From: Bacteroidales bacterium
GTDB taxonomy: Bacteria > Bacteroidota > Bacteroidia > Bacteroidales > Muribaculaceae
DNA length: 41,187 nucleotides
Direction: 5' to 3'
Assembly: GCA_014800385.1 (NCBI GenBank)
Contig: JAAVGE010000025.1
Coordinates: forward strand, 1-41,187
Part shown: positions 29,068 through 39,281 of the stretch, piece after piece
Layout: every line of letters begins with the position of its first letter
Position numbering within the stretch: the first letter of the stretch is position 1
Made by a program: the position numbers and the translations under genes
Notes under the pieces: generated by a model
The model's input: the letters and a program-made list of their open reading frames with translations, nothing else
Told to the model about the DNA's origin: nothing
Databases searched by the model: none

Positions 29068-30369
29068 TTACTGGTCAAACCTTGTGGAGAAGGAGTTTAG
29101 TTTGTCAGTGTAGTATTTTCGGAAATCGGTCCAACGATAGTATTTGCCCTCCACGGGGGTGAGGGGAAGGGTTGCCTCCGCTTCATTGAGAAGGACCTTC
29201 ACCAGAACATCGTCGGGATTGTTGCCGGTACGGTTTTTAGGACGGTAGAACACTATCTGGATGTTCGATGCCATGGGGAAAATGTCGAAGTTTCGCCAGT
29301 TATCGCCCAGAGTGTCGATGTTGTCGGTGTCGTAGGCTGAGTCATTGAGTTCAAGGAGTACGGTCAGAGGGAGTACGATTGACTCATGACCGAAGCGGAG
29401 ATTCACACTCTGAAGGGGTGAAACCATTGCGGTGTCGGCTGACTCGATAATGTTCTGCAACAGTACACGCTGATTCCAGTGGGAACGGTGGTTGTTCTGA
29501 GGTGAGTTGCCAGAGTAGGCATACCACCATGCGTTCTTTATGAGCCACTGGTTGTAGAGTTCTTCCTCGGTAAAAAGGTCGTAGAGCGAGGGCTGATTGT
29601 CGTGGCTCTGCACATTCACGGCAATGTCGAACACACCCTCGAAAATATCCCCGTCATCGACAGAGTCAGTTACATATTTCTGATCATTGAACACCTTTGA
29701 GAGGAACGCGGAGTGGTCGCTGTGGCGTTCGTTGAACTCTTTGTTCATTTTCGTAGCCGCCTTGGAAAAGTTCTTTGCCACGGTGTCGGTGCTGTTATAT
29801 GCCAGGATGGGCTGATAAGCGCGAGTGGCATCGCAGGTGACATTCATTCCGGGCACCATACGCTGCATTTCGGCAATTTCGTTTGCCATTGAAAGGATAC
29901 AGCGTATCACAACGGTTGATTTGGCGTCGATATTAGTGCCGGTGGTGAACAACTGGGGGAAATTGTTGACCATGCGGTGTGCGATTTCGCGGTGCTGACG
30001 GTGACCTAAGGGGGTCAGTTCGCCCAGACGGTTGTGTGAAGCCTCGTTGATGACGCGAAGTTGACCGAGCAGTTCCTTACCGCGGGGAGTAAGTTTACCC
30101 AACGAATCAGCCTTGGCAAGGATGTCAACCGGTTTCTGGTAATCCTTTTCACTGAGGAGCCATCGTGAGCCGTGACGACCGTAGTGCTCCATGTGGAAAG
30201 GTACATACCCTTTGGGGGCATCGCTAAGTTCGGGCACACCGTAGGCCGGTACAGGATATGCCATTTGCTGTGAACCCACCTGATTCAGGTCGGGTCTACC
30301 TTTAACTACGCCACTGACAGAGAAAATAGTCAGCAGGGCACATACTAATATGATACACTGTTTTTTCAT
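29068..30369 (-). CDS. Histidine-type acid phosphatase (MINPP/phytase-like), secreted
   Basis: YGRHGSRW catalytic-type motif and downstream FGHES. Start placed at MKKQCIILVCALLTIFSVSG (signal peptide); the longest ORF starts at 30450, very close to the predicted promoter. Confidence 0.82.
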   Translation of the reverse strand: MKKQCIILVCALLTIFSVSGVVKGRPDLNQVGSQQMAYPVPAYGVPELSDAPKGYVPFHMEHYGRHGSRWLLSEKDYQKPVDILAKADSLGKLTPRGKELLGQLRVINEASHNRLGELTPLGHRQHREIAHRMVNNFPQLFTTGTNIDAKSTVVIRCILSMANEIAEMQRMVPGMNVTCDATRAYQPILAYNSTDTVAKNFSKAATKMNKEFNERHSDHSAFLSKVFNDQKYVTDSVDDGDIFEGVFDIAVNVQSHDNQPSLYDLFTEEELYNQWLIKNAWWYAYSGNSPQNNHRSHWNQRVLLQNIIESADTAMVSPLQSVNLRFGHESIVLPLTVLLELNDSAYDTDNIDTLGDNWRNFDIFPMASNIQIVFYRPKNRTGNNPDDVLVKVLLNEAEATLPLTPVEGKYYRWTDFRKYYTDKLNSFSTRFDQ

Positions 30370-30467
30370 TGCAAGAGTGATGTTTATGTGATTCATGGTT
30401 CGGGAGTGTAGTGGCTTTTTATACCATCTGCTAATTATAAAACCACTCACACGATTAAAATTGAGGA

Positions 30468-30499
30468 CAAAAATAAATTAACTTTTTTTATAATCCAAA
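30468..30499 (-). promoter_or_regulatory. Bacteroidetes-type promoter for the histidine phosphatase
   Basis: - strand TTTG-N20-TATTTTTG, exact consensus. Confidence 0.75.
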
Positions 30500-30706
30500 T
30501 AATTGAAGATAATTTTGTGTAAAATTTTTGTGTAATATGGAAATTTACTCATAAAATGAGGGGTTAACCGATGTTTTCGGGCACCTTTTATAAATTTAAC
30601 AATGAATTTTATGAATTAATCAAACATTTTGACAGAAAATTTCACGAATATTAATTTAATAATGTGTAAATTTGTAATCTGAAAACTCAAACACTCTCAT
30701 AAATAG

Positions 30707-32134
30707 ATGGAACAGGTCATCACCGCCGTGAGCGGAATCTTAACAGACTACATATTGGTGGTTGTGCTGCTGGTTGCAGCCGTGTATTTCACAATCCGCA
30801 CCGGTGGAGTGCAGTTCCGGATGGCGGGCGAGATGATCCGCCTGCTGCTTCACTCAGGGAAACGTGATGAGGACAGCCACGGCGTTCCGGCCAAAGATAC
30901 CGTCAGTTCGTTTCAGGCTTTCTCCCTCTCCATAGCCTCACGCGTGGGAACAGGCAACATGGCGGGTGTGGCCACGGCAATAGCCATGGGTGGACCCGGG
31001 GCAGTGTTCTGGATGTGGATGATAGCCCTGTTAGGTGCCGCAACGGCATTCGTGGAGTCTACCCTCGCCCAACTCTTCAAGGTCAAGGGGGAGAAATCGT
31101 TTATGGGAGGTCCGGCCTACTATATCCAGAAAGGATTGGGCAACCGTCCGTGGGCCGTCTGTTTCGCCGTGCTGATTACCGTCACCTTCGGTTTCGCATT
31201 CAATTCCGTGCAGGCCAACACCATAGCCTCAGCCTTCAATGAATCGTTCGGGGTGTCACCCCTGCTGACAGGGTCGGTGCTTACGGTTGCCACGTTCATC
31301 ATCATCATGGGTGGTATACAGCGAGTGTCACGATTCTCGGAGTTGGTCGTGCCGGTGATGGCGATAGCCTACCTTATCCTGGCCATTGTAATCGTCACGC
31401 TCAATATAGGACGTATAGGCGAGATTCTGACAATGATTTTCGCAGACGCATTCTCGATGGATTCCGCCCTGGGAGGCACCGTGGGAATGGGAATGATTAT
31501 GGGTATCAAACGCGGACTATTCAGCAACGAAGCCGGTGAGGGCTCAACTCCCAATGCTGCCGCCACCGCCACGGTGTCGCATCCTGTCAAACAGGGGCTT
31601 ATCCAGGCGCTGGGCGTATACACCGACACCCTCATCGTGTGCTCCTGCACCGCATTCATCATCCTCTGCTCCGGCATCTTCACCGAGGGACATGACGGCA
31701 TAGTCCTGACACAGAAAGCGATTGACGCCGACCTTGGAGCGGGCCACAACTACGGCTCCATTTTCGTCAGCATAGCCATTCTATTCTTCGCCTTCACCAG
31801 TATTGTCGCCAACTACTACTATGGCGAAACCAACCTGCTGTTCATACGCAACAGCAAACGGATGATAACGATCTACCGTCTGCTGGTATGCGCGATAGTG
31901 CTTGTCGGATCATTGACCACGCTCACCATAGTGTGGGGGTTCGCTGACATCACCATGTCACTGATGACACTGTGTAACCTCGCGGCCATTTTCCTCCTCG
32001 GCAAATATGCCTTTACCCTCCTCAAAGACTACCGCCGACAGCGCCGCGAAGGGAAAAACCCCGTCTACACCTCACGCACCATCCCACAGATAAGCCATCT
32101 TACCGAATGTTGGGATGAGCAGGAGAAGAAATAA
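30707..32134 (+). CDS. Alanine/glycine:cation symporter (AGCS family)
   Basis: 475 aa; SIASRVGTGNMAGVATAIAMGGPGAVFWMWMIALLGAATAFVESTLAQLFK, SNEAGEGSTPNAAATATVSHPVKQGLIQALGVYTDT. Confidence 0.96.
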   Translation: MEQVITAVSGILTDYILVVVLLVAAVYFTIRTGGVQFRMAGEMIRLLLHSGKRDEDSHGVPAKDTVSSFQAFSLSIASRVGTGNMAGVATAIAMGGPGAVFWMWMIALLGAATAFVESTLAQLFKVKGEKSFMGGPAYYIQKGLGNRPWAVCFAVLITVTFGFAFNSVQANTIASAFNESFGVSPLLTGSVLTVATFIIIMGGIQRVSRFSELVVPVMAIAYLILAIVIVTLNIGRIGEILTMIFADAFSMDSALGGTVGMGMIMGIKRGLFSNEAGEGSTPNAAATATVSHPVKQGLIQALGVYTDTLIVCSCTAFIILCSGIFTEGHDGIVLTQKAIDADLGAGHNYGSIFVSIAILFFAFTSIVANYYYGETNLLFIRNSKRMITIYRLLVCAIVLVGSLTTLTIVWGFADITMSLMTLCNLAAIFLLGKYAFTLLKDYRRQRREGKNPVYTSRTIPQISHLTECWDEQEKK

Positions 32135-32230
32135 ACTTCGCTTCTTTACAAAAGTTTGGTCACACGCTTTTGAATTTATAAGAATGAAAAAGTCATCTCG
32201 ACTTTTTTCAGGGTTAAAAATTTTGAACAA

Positions 32231-32418
32231 GGGCTGTATCAAAAATTGCAGCCTGTATTTTTATGTGTTGTACGTTCATGGACAGTGTTGTAAATTCGGC
32301 GGATGCTCCATGGAGCATCCCTACACTCTTGATAATCAATGTGTTATCCTTGTAGGGCTGCTCCATGGAGCAGCCGCATAATCCTGTATACAGCGAGGAT
32401 GCGCCTATTTTGACACAC
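32231..32418 (+). repeat. ~190 bp MITE-like intergenic repeat, copy 4
   Basis: gggctgtatcaaaaattgcagcc ... ggatgctccatggagcatcc ... ggctgctccatggagcagcc ... gaggatgcgcctattttgacacac. Confidence 0.9.
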
Positions 32419-32427
32419 TATCATAAT

Positions 32428-32465
32428 ATTCCGAAAAAATGTCATTTGTGACACTTTTTCGGAAT
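32428..32465. other. 17-bp-stem hairpin adjacent to repeat copy 4
   Basis: attccgaaaaaatgtca-ttt(g)-tgacactttttcggaat; one internal mismatch. Confidence 0.7.
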
Positions 32466-32740
32466 GGGAGGTTAATTAAAAATTTTATTCATATCAAACA
32501 TTGGGTGATTTTTCGCATTAAAAAGTAGATCTGATTTTGCTATTTAGATGTTGAAATTAGTTACTACGGCTACAAAATGATTGACAACGCCGTCCCTGTA
32601 ATACTGGCTTATCATCTTGCTAAAAGTATAAAAAATACTCTTCAGCAAACAGTATGCAATCAAAAATAGTGGAAATATCACTGAAAATAAGTAACTTTGC
32701 ACTCTGATTCATTAACACATTCTTACACACATAGATATAT

Positions 32741-33844
32741 ATGGCACTTCAATGCGGTATAGTGGGACTTCCTAACGTGGGAAAATCCACTCTTTTCAAC
32801 TGTCTGTCAAACGCTAAGGCTCAGTCAGCCAACTTCCCTTTCTGCACCATCGAACCTAACGTCGGGGTTATCACCGTTCCCGATGACCGCCTGACAAAAC
32901 TGGTGGAGATGTGCAACCCCAAAAGTATTGTCCCCGCCACGGTGGAGATTGTCGACATCGCCGGTCTGGTGAAGGGCGCAAGCAAAGGGGAAGGTCTCGG
33001 AAACAAGTTCCTTGCAAACATTCGTGAAACAGACGCCATTCTCCATGTGCTCCGCTGCTTCGATGATGACAATATCACCCACGTTGACGGATCGGTAGAC
33101 CCTGTCCGCGACAAGGAAATCATTGACTATGAACTCCAACTCAAGGACCTGGAGACCGTGGAAAGCCGCATAGCCAAAACCCAGAAAGCGGCACAGACCG
33201 GGGGCGACAAGGTGGCAAAACTTCAATATGAGGTACTCAAGAAGTTCCACGACGCCCTGATGGAGGGTAAACCGGCCCGTTCGGTGCAGTTTGAAACTGT
33301 CGACGAACAGAAATATGCCAAGGAACTTTTCCTGCTCACAAACAAGCCGGTTCTGTATGTGTGCAACGTTGACGATGCTTCGGCCGTAAACGGCAATAAG
33401 TATGTTGAAGCAGTGCGCGAAGCCATTAAGGATGAGAATGCCGAACTCCTTATCGTGGCCGCTCAGACCGAAAGTGACATAGCCGAACTCGACACCTGGG
33501 AAGAACGCCAGGAATTCCTCGCCGAGATAGGACTGGAGGAATCAGGCGTCAGCCGTCTTATCCGTGCGGCCTACGCTCTGCTTAACCTCAAGACATACTT
33601 CACCGCGGGTGCCGACGAGGTGCGTGCATGGACCTTCCTCGACGGAATGAAGGCTCCGCAGTGTGCAGGCATTATCCACACCGACTTTGAGAAAGGTTTC
33701 ATCCGTGCCGAAGTAATCAAATATGACGATTATGTTGCGCTCGGAGGTGAAAACGGCGTGAAAGAAGCCGGCAAACTCTCCGTGGAGGGTAAGGAATATG
33801 TAGTGCAGGACGGCGACATCATGCACTTCCGCTTTAACGTTTAA
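32741..33844 (+). CDS. ychF: Redox-regulated ATPase / GTP-binding protein YchF
   Basis: 367 aa; [41 protein letters not shown]-terminal [29 protein letters not shown] box lies at 32692-32699. Confidence 0.98.
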   Translation: MALQCGIVGLPNVGKSTLFNCLSNAKAQSANFPFCTIEPNVGVITVPDDRLTKLVEMCNPKSIVPATVEIVDIAGLVKGASKGEGLGNKFLANIRETDAILHVLRCFDDDNITHVDGSVDPVRDKEIIDYELQLKDLETVESRIAKTQKAAQTGGDKVAKLQYEVLKKFHDALMEGKPARSVQFETVDEQKYAKELFLLTNKPVLYVCNVDDASAVNGNKYVEAVREAIKDENAELLIVAAQTESDIAELDTWEERQEFLAEIGLEESGVSRLIRAAYALLNLKTYFTAGADEVRAWTFLDGMKAPQCAGIIHTDFEKGFIRAEVIKYDDYVALGGENGVKEAGKLSVEGKEYVVQDGDIMHFRFNV

Positions 33845-33865
33845 CCCCAACACACTCTCCTTGCC

Positions 33866-34705
33866 ATGCGACACCTGAAACTATTTCTGTTTTTCTGCCT
33901 CGTGGCGGTATTTTCCGCTCATGGACAGATAGTGGTGAATCCGGAGTCCCCGAGACTCAACACCGATTCACTCCGCACGGAATTTGATAAACTGCCCCTT
34001 ATATCAATGTATAAGGACAACTACTTTATCTTCGGCGGTCCAACCAACCATCGTCCTGACAGGGAGAACACCAACGTGAAATTCCAGATTTCACTGCAAT
34101 GTAAACTGACCAAAAGTACCCTACCCCTGAACACCTATCTGTTTCTCTACTACACACAGAAGGTGTTCTGGAACGTACTGGAGAACTCCATGCCTATGAC
34201 AGACCTCAACTTCAACCCGGGTATAGGTCTGGCCAAGCCGTTGTTTTACAACAACCGCTACATCGGTAAAGTTAGTTTGATGATCGAACATGAAAGTAAC
34301 GGACGTGACTCCATTCAGTCGCGTTCCTGGAACCGTGTGGCGCTCGGCGCAAGCATCGCCCTTGACCAGAATCTGATTATCCACGGTAAGGCATGGATAC
34401 CTATTGTCGATGGTGAAAACAACCGCGATCTACTCGATTATTACGGCATCTATCAGGCCGGTATGCAGGTAATGACCAACGACCGCCGCTGGAAATTCAG
34501 CGAGATTCTGGTGAAACGCCGCGGATGGAAACTTAACTACAATTCCATCACCGAGGTCAGTTTCCGCTTTCTGCGCAATGCCGACTGGAGCCTGTTTTTC
34601 CAGTATTACAACGGCTACGGCGAAGGACTGTTAGACTATAACAAGTTTCATTCACAGGCTCGAATAGGCATAGTATTCCGACCCGATTATTTCAGCGATT
34701 ATTGA
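33866..34705 (+). CDS. pldA: Outer-membrane phospholipase A (PldA-like)
   Basis: 279 aa; signal peptide; MIEHESNGRDSIQSRSWNR matches the HxSNG catalytic region; FSDY C-terminus. Confidence 0.85.
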   Translation: MRHLKLFLFFCLVAVFSAHGQIVVNPESPRLNTDSLRTEFDKLPLISMYKDNYFIFGGPTNHRPDRENTNVKFQISLQCKLTKSTLPLNTYLFLYYTQKVFWNVLENSMPMTDLNFNPGIGLAKPLFYNNRYIGKVSLMIEHESNGRDSIQSRSWNRVALGASIALDQNLIIHGKAWIPIVDGENNRDLLDYYGIYQAGMQVMTNDRRWKFSEILVKRRGWKLNYNSITEVSFRFLRNADWSLFFQYYNGYGEGLLDYNKFHSQARIGIVFRPDYFSDY

Positions 34706-34753
34706 TTTTGAATAAGCAGAGTTAATATTCTTCTGCTTACCGCCCCACCCTCA

Positions 34754-36784
34754 TCAGTTGCCGGATTTAGGATGCACATCCGAAGGATACGCTATGCGCA
34801 CATGATACATGGTGCGTAGGCGTGAGATGAATGCCTCCTTGATAACCTTGATGTCGTTGAATGAGATGGGCGACTGTGCGTGAAGTCCCTGTTGCACCTG
34901 TCCGTCAATGATTTTGTTCACCAATGAGGTTATCGCCTCCATGGTGTGTTCAGGAAGGGAACGTGAGGCAGCCTCGACACTGTCGGCCATCATCAATAAT
35001 GATGCCTCCTTGGTGGTCGGGTTGGGTCCGGGATAGGTGAACGGTTCGGGATCGATCTCCTCGCCCGGGTGACGGCGCTGCTCCATGGTGTAGAAATATT
35101 TCACAAGACCTTTGCCATGATGCTGCGAAATCATATCCTTGATTATCTGCGACAATTTGTTTTTCTCAGCCATCTTCAGCCCCTCGGTGACATGACCGAT
35201 GATTATTCCAGCACTCTGCTGCGGGGTAAGTGCGTCGTGCGGATTCACCCCATGCTGATTCTCGGTGAAAAAGGCGGGGTTGGAAAGTTTACCTATGTCA
35301 TGATACAGCGCTCCGGCACGCACAATCAGCGGGTTAGCCCCGATTTTTCGGGCAGCATCACTGGCAAGTGAACTCACCGACATGGAGTGCTGGAATGTTC
35401 CGGGACACTGTTCGGAAAGGTCACGCAGAATCGGGTGGTTGATGTCGGACATCTCGACCAGAGTCACCATGGAGGTGAGGGAGAAGAGTTTTTCAAATAC
35501 AAAAATGAGGATATAGGCAAATGAGATCAGCACTGCATTGATGGCGAAGAATCCCATCAGTTTGCCTGTGGTGGAGGATATTGTCCCTGACTGCAGCAGT
35601 TCCATTGCCACGTAACTGACAGCGTATGTCAGAAACACCAACAGAGCCGTGCGGAGCAGTTGTGAGCGGCGGGTCAGTTCTCGGAGGGAGAAGATGGCTG
35701 CCAGTCCGGCAAGAATCTGGATGGTAATAAACTCTATCGGGAAAAGGGAGAGCGGCGCACACAGCAGAATCTCCACCACCAGACATGAGAAAGCGGTGCG
35801 GGAATCGAAGAACACCACGGTCATCACCGGAAGAATGGCAAACGGAATGAGATATATTCCCGAATTGATATGCGGCGCTACGATTGTAGCCACGATATAC
35901 AGCAACGTTATAGCAAACAATATGGCACTCAACCGCCTGAGCGACATGAAATCTTTACGGCGGTAAATCCAGAGATACAGCAGTAGCGCACCCAGCAGCA
36001 GGACAGTGAAGAGCAATTGCCCCAGACCCACATAGAGCGTCTCGCTTGCCGAAGCCTCGGAGCGCGACTCCAGCATTGACTCGTAGGTTGACAGGATGGC
36101 ATAAAGTTGCGGAGTCACGATATCGCCGCGGTCTACGATACGCTCACCCTGCTGCACCACACCGATGGCGGCTTCAATGGGGCGGATTCGGTCCTCATAT
36201 AGTCGTTCTGTCGCAACAGTGTCAATCAGAATGTTGGGCAGAATCATCGTGGCGAGTTGAAACTCGGTTATGGCAGTGCGTGACTGAGGGGTATTGAACA
36301 TGGAGTCAATGACAGCGTAAGCCTGACGGGGTGTACGGAGTGTTCCTGCCTTATGCTTCACAACCGTATTGTTTTCCACAAAACCCACTTCGGTTGTTCC
36401 ACGGGCTCGAATATAGTCATTGTAGAACTCCGGTGAGACAATACCGTCGGTGTAGATTCGGCCTACGGTTTCGCGCAGGCGTGTGCGTTCATCAGGGTGA
36501 ATACCCGGAATCGAGAGCAGACGGTTCAACACCGCTTTGCGGGGAGTGTTGTCAACCTTCATTATCGGGGTGAAGGAATGATTGAGCGAGTCACGCATCT
36601 GGCGTACCGTGATGGAGTCGCGGAACACCGGAATATCAAAGGGAGCCGTAAGCAGCGAATGGGTCCAGGGGCGGTTCATCTCGAATTGGAAATGACGGCT
36701 GTCGCTCCTTGGGAAAAAGAGCAGTATCAGCGAGGTCGCCGCCAGGATGACCAGCGCACGGAGTATGTTTTCTTTATTGAACAT
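34754..36784 (-). CDS. 7TM-HD family membrane phosphohydrolase (PgpH-like)
   Basis: 676 aa; extracellular domain after one TM, multiple TM helices, HD domain with CPGTFQHSMSVSSLASDAARKIGANPLIVRAGALYHDIGKLSNPAFFTENQ. Confidence 0.92.
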   Translation of the reverse strand: MFNKENILRALVILAATSLILLFFPRSDSRHFQFEMNRPWTHSLLTAPFDIPVFRDSITVRQMRDSLNHSFTPIMKVDNTPRKAVLNRLLSIPGIHPDERTRLRETVGRIYTDGIVSPEFYNDYIRARGTTEVGFVENNTVVKHKAGTLRTPRQAYAVIDSMFNTPQSRTAITEFQLATMILPNILIDTVATERLYEDRIRPIEAAIGVVQQGERIVDRGDIVTPQLYAILSTYESMLESRSEASASETLYVGLGQLLFTVLLLGALLLYLWIYRRKDFMSLRRLSAILFAITLLYIVATIVAPHINSGIYLIPFAILPVMTVVFFDSRTAFSCLVVEILLCAPLSLFPIEFITIQILAGLAAIFSLRELTRRSQLLRTALLVFLTYAVSYVAMELLQSGTISSTTGKLMGFFAINAVLISFAYILIFVFEKLFSLTSMVTLVEMSDINHPILRDLSEQCPGTFQHSMSVSSLASDAARKIGANPLIVRAGALYHDIGKLSNPAFFTENQHGVNPHDALTPQQSAGIIIGHVTEGLKMAEKNKLSQIIKDMISQHHGKGLVKYFYTMEQRRHPGEEIDPEPFTYPGPNPTTKEASLLMMADSVEAASRSLPEHTMEAITSLVNKIIDGQVQQGLHAQSPISFNDIKVIKEAFISRLRTMYHVRIAYPSDVHPKSGN

Positions 36785-36799
36785 GTCTCTTAAATATTA

Positions 36800-39025
36800 T
36801 TAAAGCACACGCGCCACCTGCTTTACGCCGTTGACTTCCGCCACTTTGGCACAAAGGTCACGCACCACATCATTGTCGGCCACCTTAATCCACAGGTCGC
36901 AGTGGAACACCTCTTTCTCAGCCTCGATGTTCATTTTGCGTATGTCAATCGCAAGATGTGATGAAATCATCTGGGTCAGTTCCTGAAGTATTCCGAAACG
37001 GTCTATCCCCTCGATATGTATCTGAGCAGGGAACGACTGCTTCTGCACATCCCACTTCACCTGCAGCAGACGGGGTCCGAAACTGGCTTTCAGAGCCTGT
37101 GCGCGGGGACAGTCCATGGAGTGTACCTCAACCTCATTATTATCATTGATGAAGCCCAGCACATTGTCGCCGGGGATGGGGTTGCAACATGGAGCGAACA
37201 CGAAGTTGGCACCATTCTCGTCGCTATGCAGGGTGTAGGTTTGCTTACGGTTGATATTATCCTTGCGCTCGGTTTCGGCATGTTCGTCAGCAGCCTTCTT
37301 TGAGCGGCGGAAAATGAGACGAGACAGGAGCGACTCATTCTGTTTTTTCATCATCCGCACCACGTAGTCGCCCAAAGTGACCTCACCGCTCCCTATACGC
37401 ATGTAAAGTTCGTCGCGGTTACTTACCTTGCAGATGCCGAGCAGTTTGGTGAAACTCTCGTTTGTCTCCTTGATGTCGTTGTTGCGGAGGAACTGTTCGT
37501 AAATCTCTTTTCCCGTTTCTATGGCAGGACGCTGAGCCTGTTTCAAAGCCTGACGCAGCCGTGTCTTTGCTTTTGCCGAAGCGAGGAACGACATCCATTC
37601 TTCCTTGGGCTTCTGCGATTTAGAGGTCAGCACCTCCACCTGGTCACCACTCTTGAGTTTCTGACTCAGCGGCACCAGTTTATGATTCACCTTGCCGGCG
37701 ATGCAATGGAAGCCGAGTTGAGTGTGGAGGTTAAATGCCACGTCAAGCACGGTTGAACCGGCAGGAAGCGTTATCAGTTCGCCGCTGGGGGTGAATACAA
37801 CAATCTCGGTTGCGAACAGATTCAGTTTAACCGTGTCGAGGAAGTCGATGGCATTGGGGTCGGGGTTATCCAGAATCTCCTTGATGGTCTGCAGCCATGC
37901 GTTGAGTTCACTCTCCTCGTCACCTTCGCCGATTTTATATTTCCAGTGGGCGGCAAAACCTTTTTCGGCTATCTCGTCCATGCGGCGTGAACGTATCTGT
38001 ATCTCTACCCAGTTTCCGTCGGGCCCCATAACCGTCAGATGCAGAGCCTGATAGCCATTGGCCTTGGGTATTGAGAGCCAGTCGCGCGTACGCTCGGGAT
38101 GGAGTCGGTAGAGTTCGGTGATGGCGGTGTAGATGCTCCAGCATATAGCCTTTTCCTTAGCGGGGTCGTCACACTCGAAGATGATTCGCATGGCATAAAG
38201 GTCGTAAACCTCCTCGAAGGGGATATGTTTTGACTCCATCTTGTTCCAGATGGAATAGACCGACTTCATGCGTGCCTTCGCATCGAATTGCAATCCGAGC
38301 GATTTGAGTTTCTCAATGATGGGTGTTGCAAAGTCGGTGTAAACCTCATTGCGTCGCGCCTCGGTGGCCTTAATCTTGTCGCTTATCTCCTGATATGCAG
38401 CAGGATGCTCATATTTGAAACTGAGGTCTTCAAGTTCGGTTTTAATGGCGAAGAGCCCCAGGCGGTGGGCCAGCGGGGCGTAGATGTAGAGTGTTTCACC
38501 GGCAATTTTATACTGCTTGGCGGGTGCCATAGAGCCCAGGGTGCGCATGTTGTGGAGGCGGTCAGCCATCTTGATGAGCACCACACGAATATCCTCGCTC
38601 ATGGTCAGAAGCAGTTTGCGGAAATTCTCGGCCTGCGCCGATGCTTTCGCTCCGAAGATACCTCCGGATATTTTGGTCAGACCCGACACAAGTTGGGCTA
38701 TTTTCTTTCCGAAGTGCTGTTCAATATCCTCAACGGTAAATTCCGTATCCTCAACCACATCATGGAGCAGCGCGGCACAGATGGAGGTTGATCCCAACCC
38801 TATCTCCTGACTGGCGATTTTCGCCACGGCAATGGGGTGCAGTATATAAGGCTCACCAGAGCGACGGCGTATTCCTTTGTGGGCTTCCTTGGCAAATTCA
38901 AAAGCCCTTACGATAATCTCCACCTTCTTGCGGTGGTTACTTGCGAGGTATCCGTTTAGAAGGTCGTTGAACGCCTCCTGGATCATCGCATCCTCTTCCT
39001 GTGGGGTTTTGTTGTATTCAGCCAT
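36800..39025 (-). CDS. rel: RelA/SpoT-family bifunctional (p)ppGpp synthetase/hydrolase
   Basis: 741 aa; HD hydrolase motif LLHDVVEDTEFT, ADRLHNMRTLG; synthetase PKANGYQALHLTVMGPDGNWVEIQIRSRRMDEIAEKGFAAHWKYK; TGS and ACT regions. Confidence 0.96.
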   Translation of the reverse strand: MAEYNKTPQEEDAMIQEAFNDLLNGYLASNHRKKVEIIVRAFEFAKEAHKGIRRRSGEPYILHPIAVAKIASQEIGLGSTSICAALLHDVVEDTEFTVEDIEQHFGKKIAQLVSGLTKISGGIFGAKASAQAENFRKLLLTMSEDIRVVLIKMADRLHNMRTLGSMAPAKQYKIAGETLYIYAPLAHRLGLFAIKTELEDLSFKYEHPAAYQEISDKIKATEARRNEVYTDFATPIIEKLKSLGLQFDAKARMKSVYSIWNKMESKHIPFEEVYDLYAMRIIFECDDPAKEKAICWSIYTAITELYRLHPERTRDWLSIPKANGYQALHLTVMGPDGNWVEIQIRSRRMDEIAEKGFAAHWKYKIGEGDEESELNAWLQTIKEILDNPDPNAIDFLDTVKLNLFATEIVVFTPSGELITLPAGSTVLDVAFNLHTQLGFHCIAGKVNHKLVPLSQKLKSGDQVEVLTSKSQKPKEEWMSFLASAKAKTRLRQALKQAQRPAIETGKEIYEQFLRNNDIKETNESFTKLLGICKVSNRDELYMRIGSGEVTLGDYVVRMMKKQNESLLSRLIFRRSKKAADEHAETERKDNINRKQTYTLHSDENGANFVFAPCCNPIPGDNVLGFINDNNEVEVHSMDCPRAQALKASFGPRLLQVKWDVQKQSFPAQIHIEGIDRFGILQELTQMISSHLAIDIRKMNIEAEKEVFHCDLWIKVADNDVVRDLCAKVAEVNGVKQVARVL

Positions 39026-39048
39026 AATTATTTACCGGTGTGAAGTCA

Positions 39049-39056
39049 CAAATTTA
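39049..39056 (-). promoter_or_regulatory. -7 element upstream of rel
   Basis: - strand TAAATTTG with TTTC at -33 position (3/4). Confidence 0.5.
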
Positions 39057-39245
39057 ATGATAATTGTTGGAAAAATGAAATAATTGTCAAAAAATATGTT
39101 TGGCGACATCCAAGAAACTGTTTTAACCTCTTTTTGCCCCCATTGTCAGCACTAATAAATTACCATAATTCACACAACAACTACCGAATTTTATTACCCT
39201 CCATCAATAAAATTAAATATTTTCCAATTTTTTATTCAATTTCTC

Positions 39246-39276
39246 TTGCATATTAAAATTAAATATTATACCTTTG
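39246..39276 (+). promoter_or_regulatory. Bacteroidetes-type promoter of candidate ncRNA
   Basis: TTG (39246-39248)-N20-TACCTTTG (39269-39276); no + strand CDS follows. Confidence 0.7.
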
Positions 39277-39281
39277 TCCCA

